Shown here: positions 15,670-23,455 of the stretch, in pieces
How positions within the stretch are numbered: position 1 is the first letter of the stretch
How the letters are laid out: every line of letters starts with the position of its first letter
Translations under genes and position numbers: made by a program
NCBI GenBank assembly: GCA_016781505.1
Contig: JADDQF010000069.1
Location: 1-35,265 of the forward strand
DNA from: a bacterium
Lineage (GTDB): Bacteria > Chloroflexota > Chloroflexia > Chloroflexales > Kallotenuaceae
Length of the DNA stretch: 35,265 nt
Direction of reading: 5' to 3'
Notes under the pieces: generated by a model
Database searches by the model: none
What the model was told of the DNA's origin: nothing
The model's input: only the letters and a program-made list of their open reading frames with translations

Positions 15670-16677
15670 TTAGTCCGCAGCGACAGGCCAATGAAACCAC
15701 GTCACAAAATAGTCATGGACATTTCGTGCGCCGATGTACCCTTCGGCCAAACAGCGCTGCAGCCCATGTACGCCATACGCATCGGCCACGAATTCGGCAC
15801 AGATCCGCAAGCCCAGGCCGGTCCCGCCCGTGGTAAAGCCACCCTCAAACAAACTGCCGAGATTGTCGCCGAACCGTTCTCGCAGCACGGCACTCTGCTC
15901 GGCTGTCATACGGTTATACACCACAAACCGCACATTGTGCTCGTCCACCTGGAAAATAGTCAGATACACATGCTGATCCGCGGCATGGCGGACCGCGTTA
16001 TTCAGCAGGTTATACAAAACACGGTCCAGCGCAGCGAACTCGATACAGCGCTCGGAAACATTGCCGTCGAATTTGGCGTCAACGACCACCACGGCCCGGT
16101 GGCTATCCAGCTGATACGTGGCTTGGCTCCACTTTTCAACCAAAAGCTGCACACGATGCGCTTTTTGGGCCCGATCCCGCTCGTACTGCGGCCGATCCAG
16201 GTCGGGCACGGCATTACGCATCATCTTGAGGTGATCCCGTGCCAAAAAGAACGCCTGCAGCAATTGGTTAGGTTGTACCTGGCCCCGCGTCAACAGTTGG
16301 AGGGTGACCGACAATGCCAAAAAGCTGCCACCCCGCAGATCGTGAATCACGGCGTTCAGCTGAGGCGAAGAATGATCTGTAATTGTCGCCTTGCCAAACT
16401 GCTGCATAGAGCGCACTGCACCTCCCCACTCAATCTGCTGCAGCGACTCCTCTATAGTTGGGCCGCCCACCCGAGCATCTTTAGCTGCTGCCAGCACGTC
16501 TAAGAGCTGGCCGAGTGTCTGATAGACACGCTGGAGGATTTGGCGATCCGCACCCACAAAGTCATGCAGCGCAACGCTTAATGTATCACCCATGAAGCGC
16601 GATGAACGGTACAAGGCCAGGTGTGTTGGCGCGAGCGTTTGAAGCACAGTCCACGATAACGGAGCTTGATCGGGCAT
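15670..16677 (-). CDS. Soluble sensor histidine kinase (orphan)
   Basis: A two-component kinase of 335 residues. H112 in V-I-H-D-L-R-G-G is the likely phosphorylation site in a dimerisation helix. The ATP-binding domain has the N box L-Y-N-L-L-N-N-A-V-R-H-A at 221-232 and the G2 box G-G-T-G-L-G-L at 284-290. The D-x-G-x-G G1 box is missing and replaced by V-Y-N-R-M-T. The first 105 residues contain no membrane segment and no recognised PAS, GAF or HAMP domain, so the input is unclear. The ATG at 16677 with AGGTG upstream is preferred to a longer frame with poor coding character. No response regulator gene is adjacent. Confidence 0.88.
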   Translation of the reverse strand: MPDQAPLSWTVLQTLAPTHLALYRSSRFMGDTLSVALHDFVGADRQILQRVYQTLGQLLDVLAAAKDARVGGPTIEESLQQIEWGGAVRSMQQFGKATITDHSSPQLNAVIHDLRGGSFLALSVTLQLLTRGQVQPNQLLQAFFLARDHLKMMRNAVPDLDRPQYERDRAQKAHRVQLLVEKWSQATYQLDSHRAVVVVDAKFDGNVSERCIEFAALDRVLYNLLNNAVRHAADQHVYLTIFQVDEHNVRFVVYNRMTAEQSAVLRERFGDNLGSLFEGGFTTGGTGLGLRICAEFVADAYGVHGLQRCLAEGYIGARNVHDYFVTWFHWPVAAD

Positions 16678-17193
16678 CTGGACACCTTTTGGTTGTTCGG
16701 CCAAGCACTCAGCTCCCACTATACCAGCCTTCAGCCAGCCTGCAACATTAACCCGCCGCGGTAGCGTCCTGCGGCATTGGACGGGCGCAAAAGCCCCCGC
16801 GTCGTTTTGGCGAACAACGAGGGGGTATAGGGATCGGCCGAGCGGATTGTCGAGGTCAATGTCCGCGGAGCACCTATGCCGCGGCTCGGCCAACCACTGA
16901 TGGAGGTGCTGCGTGTGCCTCAGCAGCGCCTCCCGTGGACGCGTCGGCGCCGGCTGCCCCAGCCGCAACACCGCCACTCACCCGGGAAACCTCGCCTGCG
17001 GCTGCTGAAGTTGTGCCTACACTCGCGCCCTCACGGTCCGCTGGTTGCTTTGACAAACTTGTGGTCGATGCGGCGGCCGAGCGGGGTTCGGTACGAGGAG
17101 GACGCGCCCGAACAGCAAAAAGTTCCGGACCCCATACCAGACCGGAACGGCAAGCAAGGCCCATCAGGGCCGAGGCGAAGTTTTGGAGGAGCA
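16678..17193. other. 516-bp region without a confident gene
   Basis: Lies between the divergently oriented kinase and Nudix genes. A GC-rich imperfect hairpin is seen near 16794-16825 (CCCCC/GGGGG with TCGTT/AACGA inside). From about 16870 several frames on both strands stay open and are Ala/Pro- or Arg-rich. One is in phase with the Nudix gene, but it lacks a ribosome site and recognisable motifs. It may be a decayed gene or merely GC-rich DNA with few stops. Confidence 0.55.
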
Positions 17194-17595
17194 GTGCTAA
17201 CAGTTGTCGCCGGCATCATCGAGCGGGATGGATTGATTTTGATTGCGCAGCGCAAGCCGGGAGATCGGCTGGAGCATCAGTGGGAGTTTCCGGGCGGCAA
17301 GGTGGAGCCCGGCGAAACGCCCCAGCAAGCGTTGGTGCGCGAGCTGCGCGAGGAATTTGCGGTTGAGACCGAGGTTGGGGCGTACGTCGGCCGCAGCGTC
17401 TTTGCCTATGAGCACGTCACGATCGAGCTGCTGGCGTATCGGGTCCGTTATCGTTCGGGCACCTTCGCGCTGCACGACCATCAGGCGATCCGCTGGGTGC
17501 CCATCGCGGAGCTCGACAACTACCAGTTTGCCGCTGCGGATGTTCCCCTGCTGCGGCTGCTGCAACAATCGCAACCGTCAACGCTGCCGGAATAA
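17194..17595 (+). CDS. Nudix hydrolase, MutT-like
   Basis: Hydrolyses a nucleoside diphosphate linked to another group, most likely oxidised dNTPs such as 8-oxo-dGTP. The 133-residue protein has the Nudix box at about residues 35-57: G-K-V-E-P-G-E, seven residues, then R-E-L-R-E-E-F-A-V. The box is complete except that Ala stands where the consensus has Gly near its end. The N-terminal strand with A-Q-R-K-P and the W-E-F-P-G-G-K segment are typical of MutT. The GTG at 17194 is chosen because GGAGG lies four bases upstream and the family's first strand starts there. It sits 98 bases before ettA on the same strand, which seems to have its own promoter. Confidence 0.93.
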   Translation: MLTVVAGIIERDGLILIAQRKPGDRLEHQWEFPGGKVEPGETPQQALVRELREEFAVETEVGAYVGRSVFAYEHVTIELLAYRVRYRSGTFALHDHQAIRWVPIAELDNYQFAAADVPLLRLLQQSQPSTLPE

Positions 17596-17680
17596 AGCAC
17601 GATCAGCGGAGGTGTGCCGAAGCATGCGAACAAGGGTCGATCGCAGGGCTCGTGCCTTACCCATTTGGCAAAATTCCGAG

Positions 17681-17686
17681 TATACT
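17681..17686 (+). promoter_or_regulatory. ettA promoter, -10 box, probably leaderless
   Basis: TATACT is followed by seven bases and then the ettA ATG. There is no Shine-Dalgarno sequence. A start at or next to the A of ATG is expected. The -35 hexamer is weak. Confidence 0.45.
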
Positions 17687-17693
17687 TGACGGC

Positions 17694-19364
17694 ATGAGCG
17701 ATCAAATTATTTATTCGATGGTACGCGTCAAACGCGTCTTTCCACCCAACAAAGAAGTTATCCGCGATATCACGCTCTCGTTCTTTTATGGAGCGAAGAT
17801 CGGCGTGCTCGGACTGAACGGCGCCGGCAAGAGCACCCTGCTGCGGATCATGGCCGGCATCGACACGGATTACCTGGGCGAAACGATGCTGGCGCCCGGC
17901 TATACGGTTGGCCTCCTGGAGCAAGAGCCCCAGCTTGATCCCAACAAAACAGTGCGGCAGATCGTGGAAGAAGCGGTCCAGCCGATTGTGGACCTGCTAG
18001 TGCGCTACGAAGCGATCAACAACCGCTTTGCCGAGCCCGACGTCGACTTCGACGCGCTGCTGGCCGAGCAGGCCGAGGTGCAGGAAGCGCTGGAGCACGC
18101 CGACGCTTGGAACCTGGACAGCCGGTTGGAAGTGGCGATGGACGCGCTGCGCTGTCCTCCCGGCGATACGCTCGTAGCGGTGCTGTCGGGCGGGGAGCGG
18201 CGCCGCGTCGCGCTGTGCCGTTTGCTGCTGACCGAGCCCGACATTCTGCTGCTGGACGAGCCGACCAACCACCTAGACGCCGAGTCGGTCTTGTGGCTGG
18301 AGTCGCATCTGCAGCAGTACAAGGGCACGGTTATCGCCGTTACCCACGACCGCTATTTTCTGGACAACGTGGCGAGCTGGATCTTGGAGCTGGACCGCGG
18401 CACCGGCATTCCGTGGAAGGGCAATTATTCGTCGTGGCTGGAGCAGAAGCAGGCCCGGCTGGCTCAAGAAGAAAAAGCCGACTCCAAGCGCCAAAGGACG
18501 CTTGAACGCGAGCTGGAATGGATTCGGATGTCGCCCAAGGCGCGCCAGGCCAAAGGCAAAGCCCGCATTAACGCCTATGAAAACTTGCTCAGCCAGGAGA
18601 CCGAGCGCCGCCGCGAGCATTTGGAGATTTATATTCCATCCGGGCCACGGCTGGGAGAGCCCGTGATCGACTGCCGCGACGTTTTCAAGGCCTTTGGTGA
18701 GCGGCTGCTGATCGACGACCTGGATGTTTCGATTCCGCCCGGCAGTATTGTGGGCATTATTGGGCCGAATGGCGCCGGCAAGAGCACCTTGCTCCGCATG
18801 ATCACCGGCAAGGAGCAGCCGGACTCGGGAACGGTTGTGGTGGGGCAGACCGTTAAGCTGGCGTATGTCGAGCAGCTGCGCGAGTCGTTGGACGGCGAGC
18901 GCACGGTGTGGGAAGAGATTTCGGACGGCAACGATATCCTAACCCTGGGCAACCGCAAGCTGAACTCACGCGCCTATGTCGCCAGCTTCAACTTTTTGGG
19001 CTCAGACCAGCAGAAAAAGGTCAAGGCGCTTTCCGGCGGCGAGCGCAATCGCGTGCTGATGGCCAAGATGCTCAAAGAAGGCGCGAACGTCCTGCTGCTG
19101 GACGAGCCGACCAACGATCTGGATGTTAACACGCTGCGGGCGTTGGAAGAAGCGCTGGATGCCTTTGCCGGCTGTGCCCTTGTGGTCAGCCACGACCGCT
19201 GGTTCTTGGACCGTGTAGCCACCCACATTCTGGCGTTCGAGGGCGACAGCACCGTTCGCTGGCATCACGGCAACTTTTCGGATTATGAGGCCGACCGTCG
19301 GCAGCGTTTGGGCCATGCCGCCGATATTCCACATCGGATCACCTATAAGCAGCTCAAGCGGTAA
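17694..19364 (+). CDS. ettA: Energy-dependent translational throttle protein EttA (ABC-F)
   Basis: A cytoplasmic ABC-F ATPase that binds the ribosomal E site and gates the first steps of elongation according to the ATP/ADP ratio. The 556 residues contain two ABC domains and no membrane domain. Domain 1 has Walker A GLNGAGKST at 40-48, signature L-S-G-G-E-R-R-R-V-A-L and Walker B LLLDEPTNHLD. Domain 2 has GPNGAGKST, L-S-G-G-E-R-N-R-V-L-M and LLLDEPTNDLD. The Arg/Lys-rich arm and linker (residues about 255-310, with M-S-P-K-A-R-Q-A-K-G-K-A-R) are those of EttA and not of the antibiotic-resistance members. The length equals the family norm. The ATG at 17694 matches the usual N-terminus. Confidence 0.95.
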   Translation: MSDQIIYSMVRVKRVFPPNKEVIRDITLSFFYGAKIGVLGLNGAGKSTLLRIMAGIDTDYLGETMLAPGYTVGLLEQEPQLDPNKTVRQIVEEAVQPIVDLLVRYEAINNRFAEPDVDFDALLAEQAEVQEALEHADAWNLDSRLEVAMDALRCPPGDTLVAVLSGGERRRVALCRLLLTEPDILLLDEPTNHLDAESVLWLESHLQQYKGTVIAVTHDRYFLDNVASWILELDRGTGIPWKGNYSSWLEQKQARLAQEEKADSKRQRTLERELEWIRMSPKARQAKGKARINAYENLLSQETERRREHLEIYIPSGPRLGEPVIDCRDVFKAFGERLLIDDLDVSIPPGSIVGIIGPNGAGKSTLLRMITGKEQPDSGTVVVGQTVKLAYVEQLRESLDGERTVWEEISDGNDILTLGNRKLNSRAYVASFNFLGSDQQKKVKALSGGERNRVLMAKMLKEGANVLLLDEPTNDLDVNTLRALEEALDAFAGCALVVSHDRWFLDRVATHILAFEGDSTVRWHHGNFSDYEADRRQRLGHAADIPHRITYKQLKR

Positions 19365-19389
19365 CGTTGGAGCGAGCGCATACCAGCCG

Positions 19390-19421
19390 GGGCGCTACGT
19401 TCCCCAGAAAACGTAGCGCCC
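19390..19421 (+). terminator. Hairpin after ettA
   Basis: GGGCGCTACGTT and AACGTAGCGCCC form a perfect 12-bp stem with an eight-base loop, 26 bases past the ettA stop. It lacks a U tract on the plus strand but is the only strong structure before the next gene. Confidence 0.65.
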
Positions 19422-19479
19422 TCTGCGCCATTATTTGTGGCACGGCATCTGCCCCGCATTCCAGCGAAGGAGCAGACGA

Positions 19480-20139
19480 ATGCGTGGACGTTGGGGTCGG
19501 GCGGGTGCAATAACAGGTTTATTGGTGGCCATATTTGGCGATCTCGGGAGGCGCGCCTGGTGGGCGTATCGTGCCGGCGGCAGGGAGCAGCGGGCGATCC
19601 GCACCTCGATCGTAGCTCGCCGCCCGGCTGATCGCGCCACCCATGTGCCACTGATCACTCCGGACTGGCAGCCCTTTGTCGCGCAGGCTTTGCCGGTCCA
19701 AGCCACGGCCGTGGCGCTGACCGACGAGGGCGACCAGCTACCGGTGGTCTGGATCGATGCTGCCCAGCGACCAGATGTTGCCGATCTGCCGCGCGTGCTG
19801 AACAACGCTGCTCAAGCATCCGATACGCCGGTGCTGGCCACGCAATGGTTAGCCGATCTGCCTGCCCGCCGGGTTGTGCTGGTCGTATCCTTTGTTGAGC
19901 CTGTAACCTGCTCCTGGGCGCTCAGCTTCGACCTCCTCCAATGCAAGCCTACCCTGGAACTTGCCGCGATCACCGCCGAGCTTGTTGTTGCCCTGCGCAA
20001 TCCGCCCAGCACGGAGGATCGCCAGCTGTCGCTCATGCCTTTGCGGGAAATACCGCTTAGCGTACGCCTGCCACTTGCCCCAACCGTGCAGCTGCATGCG
20101 ATTTTGACCGAATACACTCGCGGAGCTGTGGTGAGCTAA
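19480..20139 (+). CDS. Hypothetical protein
   Basis: I do not recognise this 219-residue protein. It begins with a basic segment and a weak hydrophobic stretch (A-I-T-G-L-L-V-A-I-F-G), not clearly a signal peptide. The rest alternates Val/Leu/Ala-rich strands with Pro, for example L-P-A-R-R-V-V-L-V-V-S-F-V-E-P and a single C-S-W-A-L-S-F-D-L-L-Q-C region. It is rich in Ala, Leu, Val and Arg. The ATG at 19480 has GAAGGAG with good spacing, which favours a real gene. It lies between ettA (with a hairpin before it) and the AAA ATPase, which has its own promoter, so it seems to be transcribed by itself. Confidence 0.65.
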   Translation: MRGRWGRAGAITGLLVAIFGDLGRRAWWAYRAGGREQRAIRTSIVARRPADRATHVPLITPDWQPFVAQALPVQATAVALTDEGDQLPVVWIDAAQRPDVADLPRVLNNAAQASDTPVLATQWLADLPARRVVLVVSFVEPVTCSWALSFDLLQCKPTLELAAITAELVVALRNPPSTEDRQLSLMPLREIPLSVRLPLAPTVQLHAILTEYTRGAVVS

Positions 20140-20301
20140 CGTTGCCTGCAGCCAACATGGTGGAGCATGTCTTCTACTGACCGACGTAGTTTCACAGCTT
20201 CGCACGGGTTACGTTGGACGCGCTGATCGTTCCGCCGTTCGTGTTTGGGGAACCTCCCCCTATCCCCTTCTCCACCACCCCGAAGTAGCACCAAGGTCAC
20301 G

Positions 20302-20330
20302 TTGCCTCCGGCGCGCCCCGTTTTTATACT
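20302..20330 (+). promoter_or_regulatory. Promoter of the AAA ATPase gene
   Basis: TTGCCT (20302-20307) and TATACT (20325-20330) are 17 bases apart. The message would carry a leader of about 95 bases before the ATG at 20431. Confidence 0.6.
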
Positions 20331-20430
20331 ACCCACTGCCAACAACATTTATTGCCGGCACGAACGGCCCTGCACCAGCCGCAGTGGCTGGCCATCAGCG
20401 CAAACTCAATCCGCCACCGGGGGACTCCAT

Positions 20431-22035
20431 ATGCGTTTTCTGCTTGATCAGCGATCCTACGATGACCTTCTGGCCCGCAAAGACCACACCGACGACTGTT
20501 ATATGCGGCCCGGCCAATACCTGCACCACATGTACGTCGACGGCGTTAAGTATGTTGTCGCCCGCGCACTTTATGATGGCATCAAGGAGGCGCGCGCCAA
20601 CAACGACCACGAGGCGTTGCGCCACCTGAGCATGCACAAACAGCACCTCGACGCGCTGGTGGCCGAGGCGCAGCGCAATGGCACCCTTAATGGTGCCCGT
20701 ATGCTGGGCAGCCCGGTTCCGGTCGACGCGGACACGCCCACCAGCAGCAACAAATTCGTCCCGCCGCTGCCACTGCGCGTTGAAGAGACCGGCCTTAATA
20801 GGTCGTTCATTCAAGACCTGATCCTGCGCTTTATCTACAGTCGCAGCCGGGCCGCCGGCATGGAGATCGCGAACGAGCTGTGCTTGTACTACAGCGTGAT
20901 CGACCCACTGCTGCAGGAGCTGCGGGCTGCGGATTTCGTGGATATTGCCGGCCAACGGGGCTTTGGCGATACAAACTACGAGTATATGCTCACGCCCCGC
21001 GGGACGCAGGCTGCCGCCGACGCGATGACCAAAACACAGTACAGCGGTCCGGCGCCGGTGCCGTTCCAAGACTATCTGGATTCGGTCAAAGCCCAGACCA
21101 TCAAAAACATGGTTGTGACGCGCCGCAACATTCGCCGCGCCTTTGCCGACCTGATCATCAGCGATCCAGTGCTCAACGAGATCGGCCCGGCGGTCAACTC
21201 GGCCTCGTCCATCTTTTTGTTCGGCTATCCCGGCAACGGCAAAACCAGTATTGCCGAGCGCATCACCCGCTTGATGGGCGACCATATCTATCTGCCCTAC
21301 GCGGTCGAGGCCGGCGGCCAGATCATCAAGCTGTACGACAACATCGTGCACGAGCTCGCCCCCGACGACGGGACGGACGAACAGTACGATCTCCGCTGGG
21401 CCCGCATCAAGCGGCCAGTCGTGGTTGTGGGCGGCGAGCTCACCCTGCCCATGCTCGACCTGACCTATAACGCCGCGGCGAAGTTCTACGAAGCGCCCTT
21501 CCAGATGAAGGCCAACGGCGGTATCTTCTTGATCGACGACTTTGGTCGCCAACAGTGCCGACCGATGGACTTGCTCAATCGCTGGATTGTGCCGCTGGAA
21601 AAGCGCTACGATTACTTGACCACCGTAACCGGCAAGAAGATGGAGATTCCGTTCGATCAGCTGCTGATCTTTTCCACCAACCTTGATCCAAATCAGCTTG
21701 CCGACGACGCTTTCTTGCGCCGCATTAAATTCAAGATCGAGGTGCGCGATCCCGACGAGGCGCAGTGGCGGCAAATCTGGGGCTTTGTGTGCAAGAGCCG
21801 CAAAGTCGAGCTGGACCAGAAGGGCCTTGACTATCTGGTGGACAAGTGGTACACGCCCTTTGAGCGGCCATTCCGGATGTGCCAGCCCCGTGACATTTTG
21901 GATCAGATGATCAGCATCGCCAAATACAACATGGAGCCGGCCACGTTCAGCCCCGATCTGCTGGATGCGGCCTGTGCCACCTATTTTGTGAGCAAAGAAG
22001 CCAAGAACTTCGGCGCGAAGGTGCGCTTGGAGTAG
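20431..22035 (+). CDS. AAA-type ATPase with N-terminal winged-helix region
   Basis: A 534-residue cytoplasmic P-loop ATPase. Walker A is GYPGNGKT at 265-272, Walker B is G-I-F-L-I-D-D-F at 364-371, and the sensor is F-S-T-N-L at 414-418. F-L-R-R-I-K-F-K-I follows, where an arginine finger could lie. Residues 120-200 look like a winged helix: F-I-Q-D-L-I-L-R-F-I-Y-S, I-D-P-L-L-Q-E-L, then Y-M-L-T-P-R-G. Residues 1-100 are helical and carry Y-D-D-L-L-A-R-K-D, R-P-G-Q-Y and V-K-Y-V-V-A-R-A-L-Y-D-G. There is no membrane segment. The ATG at 20431 has GGGGGA upstream. I cannot assign a pathway; similar proteins are often labelled only as ATPase. It differs from the MoxR protein in this window and has no obvious partner next door. 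Confidence 0.85.
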   Translation: MRFLLDQRSYDDLLARKDHTDDCYMRPGQYLHHMYVDGVKYVVARALYDGIKEARANNDHEALRHLSMHKQHLDALVAEAQRNGTLNGARMLGSPVPVDADTPTSSNKFVPPLPLRVEETGLNRSFIQDLILRFIYSRSRAAGMEIANELCLYYSVIDPLLQELRAADFVDIAGQRGFGDTNYEYMLTPRGTQAAADAMTKTQYSGPAPVPFQDYLDSVKAQTIKNMVVTRRNIRRAFADLIISDPVLNEIGPAVNSASSIFLFGYPGNGKTSIAERITRLMGDHIYLPYAVEAGGQIIKLYDNIVHELAPDDGTDEQYDLRWARIKRPVVVVGGELTLPMLDLTYNAAAKFYEAPFQMKANGGIFLIDDFGRQQCRPMDLLNRWIVPLEKRYDYLTTVTGKKMEIPFDQLLIFSTNLDPNQLADDAFLRRIKFKIEVRDPDEAQWRQIWGFVCKSRKVELDQKGLDYLVDKWYTPFERPFRMCQPRDILDQMISIAKYNMEPATFSPDLLDAACATYFVSKEAKNFGAKVRLE

Positions 22036-22070
22036 GTTTGTGTGGTTCTCAATCAGCTGTCTTAACGCCT

Positions 22071-22101
22071 AAAGGCCGCTTCCAAAGCGGAAACGGCCTT
22101 T
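22071..22101. terminator. Hairpin between convergent genes
   Basis: AAAGGCCG pairs with CGGCCTTT, and TTCC with GGAA inside, with one mismatch. It stands between the convergent ATPase and MBL-fold genes. A's before and T's after the stem make it usable in both directions. Confidence 0.75.
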
Positions 22102-22153
22102 GCCACCCATCAGCCTTATGTCATGCCACCGGCAATGCCAGGATACTGAAACA

Positions 22154-22846
22154 TCAGCGCGATTGTTCGAGCACGTAAATATGCTGTTCGGCAGGCAATG
22201 TTGCGGGCATTAGCTCGAGTGTCGGCCCACCGACCCGGGTGATCATCTCGTCCGGATAGCGGGCCAAAAACGCGTCGACCGGCTCGATCTGGAGCCAGCC
22301 GCGCGGGCTGTAGTAGTGCATCGGAATGATCACGCGCGGGCCGATCCTCTTAATCGCAGCGTCCAGATCGTCATAGGCGATCGTGGCATGCGCCCCCGCC
22401 AGCGCCAGCAGGATGTCGACGTTGCCCCGCAGCGCGTCAAGATGTTCCGGTGGGATCGGGTTGCCGGTATCCCCCAGGTGCAGCACTCGCAGCCCACCAT
22501 GCGTAAACAGGTACAGCGCATTGGCGTCCGGATGGCGCCCAAACTCGCCTTGAAAATCGAACGTCAAGCTTTCCATGGCTGGAAACGAACGGATCTGCAC
22601 GCCCTTCACGTTTGTTCCTTCCGGCGGCAGCTCCAGCGCATCGATCACCACCGGATCGCCACGAACATGGCTCGGATCGGAGTGGAAGGTATCGGTGGAC
22701 GAACTCATGATCACCAGATCGGCCGGCTCGTCGATCGGGTCGAAGCCCGAACCTGGCTTAGGACCGGGCGTGTACGGATCAGTAACCACCGCAACTCCGT
22801 CTGCCTCGAGCCGGAAGCTGGCATGGGCATAAAACGTTATCTTCAC
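22154..22846 (-). CDS. MBL-fold protein with a lost metal-binding motif
   Basis: A 230-residue protein of the UPF0173-like metallo-beta-lactamase fold. The opening K-I-T-F-Y-A-H-A-S-F-R-L-E, the strand V-A-V-V-T-D-P-Y, H-L-G-D-T-G at 123-128 and I-I-P-M-H-Y at 173-178 follow the family. The central HxHxDH metal motif, expected after L-V-I-M-S, reads S-x-S-x-D-T (residues 48-53): the three His are Ser, Ser and Thr and only Asp52 remains. A normal dizinc hydrolase is therefore unlikely. It may be a binding or regulatory protein, or use another chemistry. The GTG start has GGAGG seven bases before it. The next gene upstream on the strand is the plus-strand-free interval shared with the small ABM-domain gene. 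Confidence 0.85.
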   Translation of the reverse strand: MKITFYAHASFRLEADGVAVVTDPYTPGPKPGSGFDPIDEPADLVIMSSSTDTFHSDPSHVRGDPVVIDALELPPEGTNVKGVQIRSFPAMESLTFDFQGEFGRHPDANALYLFTHGGLRVLHLGDTGNPIPPEHLDALRGNVDILLALAGAHATIAYDDLDAAIKRIGPRVIIPMHYYSPRGWLQIEPVDAFLARYPDEMITRVGGPTLELMPATLPAEQHIYVLEQSR

Positions 22847-22975
22847 TGGTCATCCTCCAACCAGCGTCTTATCTGGCAGCATACACAAGCTCAACAAGAT
22901 AACGACGCAGCTCCCGTTGCAACATCCAGTTCTGATTCCACTCGTGGCTAGCCAATTGAACCCACACGTTGCGAT

Positions 22976-23269
22976 CTACGGGTTAACCTTTTCTCCCTGG
23001 AACAGCTCCCATACCTCGACGATGCCCTCGGTTTCGGCTGAGAACTGGGCGAGATGTGGCGATTGCATGTGCTGTTCCCAGAGCGGCTTGGTGGTCCAGT
23101 TCTCGTAGAACATAATGAGGCCAGGGTCTTCAATCGAGCGGTGCATGTCGTAGTTGATGCAACCTTCTTCCGCCAGCGTGGGCGCGATCAGCTTGCGACA
23201 GGCTTCGTACAGTTGGTCGTCCGCGCCAGCTTTGGCTTTCAACTTCGCGATAATTGTGAGCGGTGCCAT
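22976..23269 (-). CDS. Putative quinol monooxygenase (ABM domain)
   Basis: A 97-residue ferredoxin-like dimer of the antibiotic biosynthesis monooxygenase group (YgiN-like). It starts A-P-L-T-I-I-A-K-L-K-A-K, has C-R-K-L-I-A-P-T-L-A-E-E-G-C-I-N-Y-D and ends with the family strand I-V-E-V-W-E. The core F-Y-E-N-W and H-M-Q-S-P-H-L are characteristic. Members act on quinols or small aromatics without metal or cofactor, or have no known activity. The ATG at 23269 has GGAG nine bases upstream and gives the usual N-terminus. Confidence 0.9.
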   Translation of the reverse strand: MAPLTIIAKLKAKAGADDQLYEACRKLIAPTLAEEGCINYDMHRSIEDPGLIMFYENWTTKPLWEQHMQSPHLAQFSAETEGIVEVWELFQGEKVNP

Positions 23270-23455
23270 AGCCAACTTCTCCTTGTGCTTGGGCGTGCCA
23301 CTGTGCACAGCACCTATGCCTGGGCGACGCCTAACGCGCCGCCGTACACCGTCCGGTTTAGCTTAAGCAGCAAGTTTTAATCCAGCGGCGGACTACACAA
23401 TGTTCAGTGATTTGTGCTAGCTTGCGCAGTCCTCGAGATGGTCCAGGACCAGCCC

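Noticed and set aside
17694-19364. Antibiotic-resistance ABC-F protein
   Set aside because: The arm and linker sequence and the length match EttA, and no resistance genes are near.
20395-21774. 459-codon minus-strand frame opposite the AAA ATPase
   Set aside because: The plus strand carries Walker motifs and a good start; the minus frame is the usual antisense shadow of a GC-rich gene.
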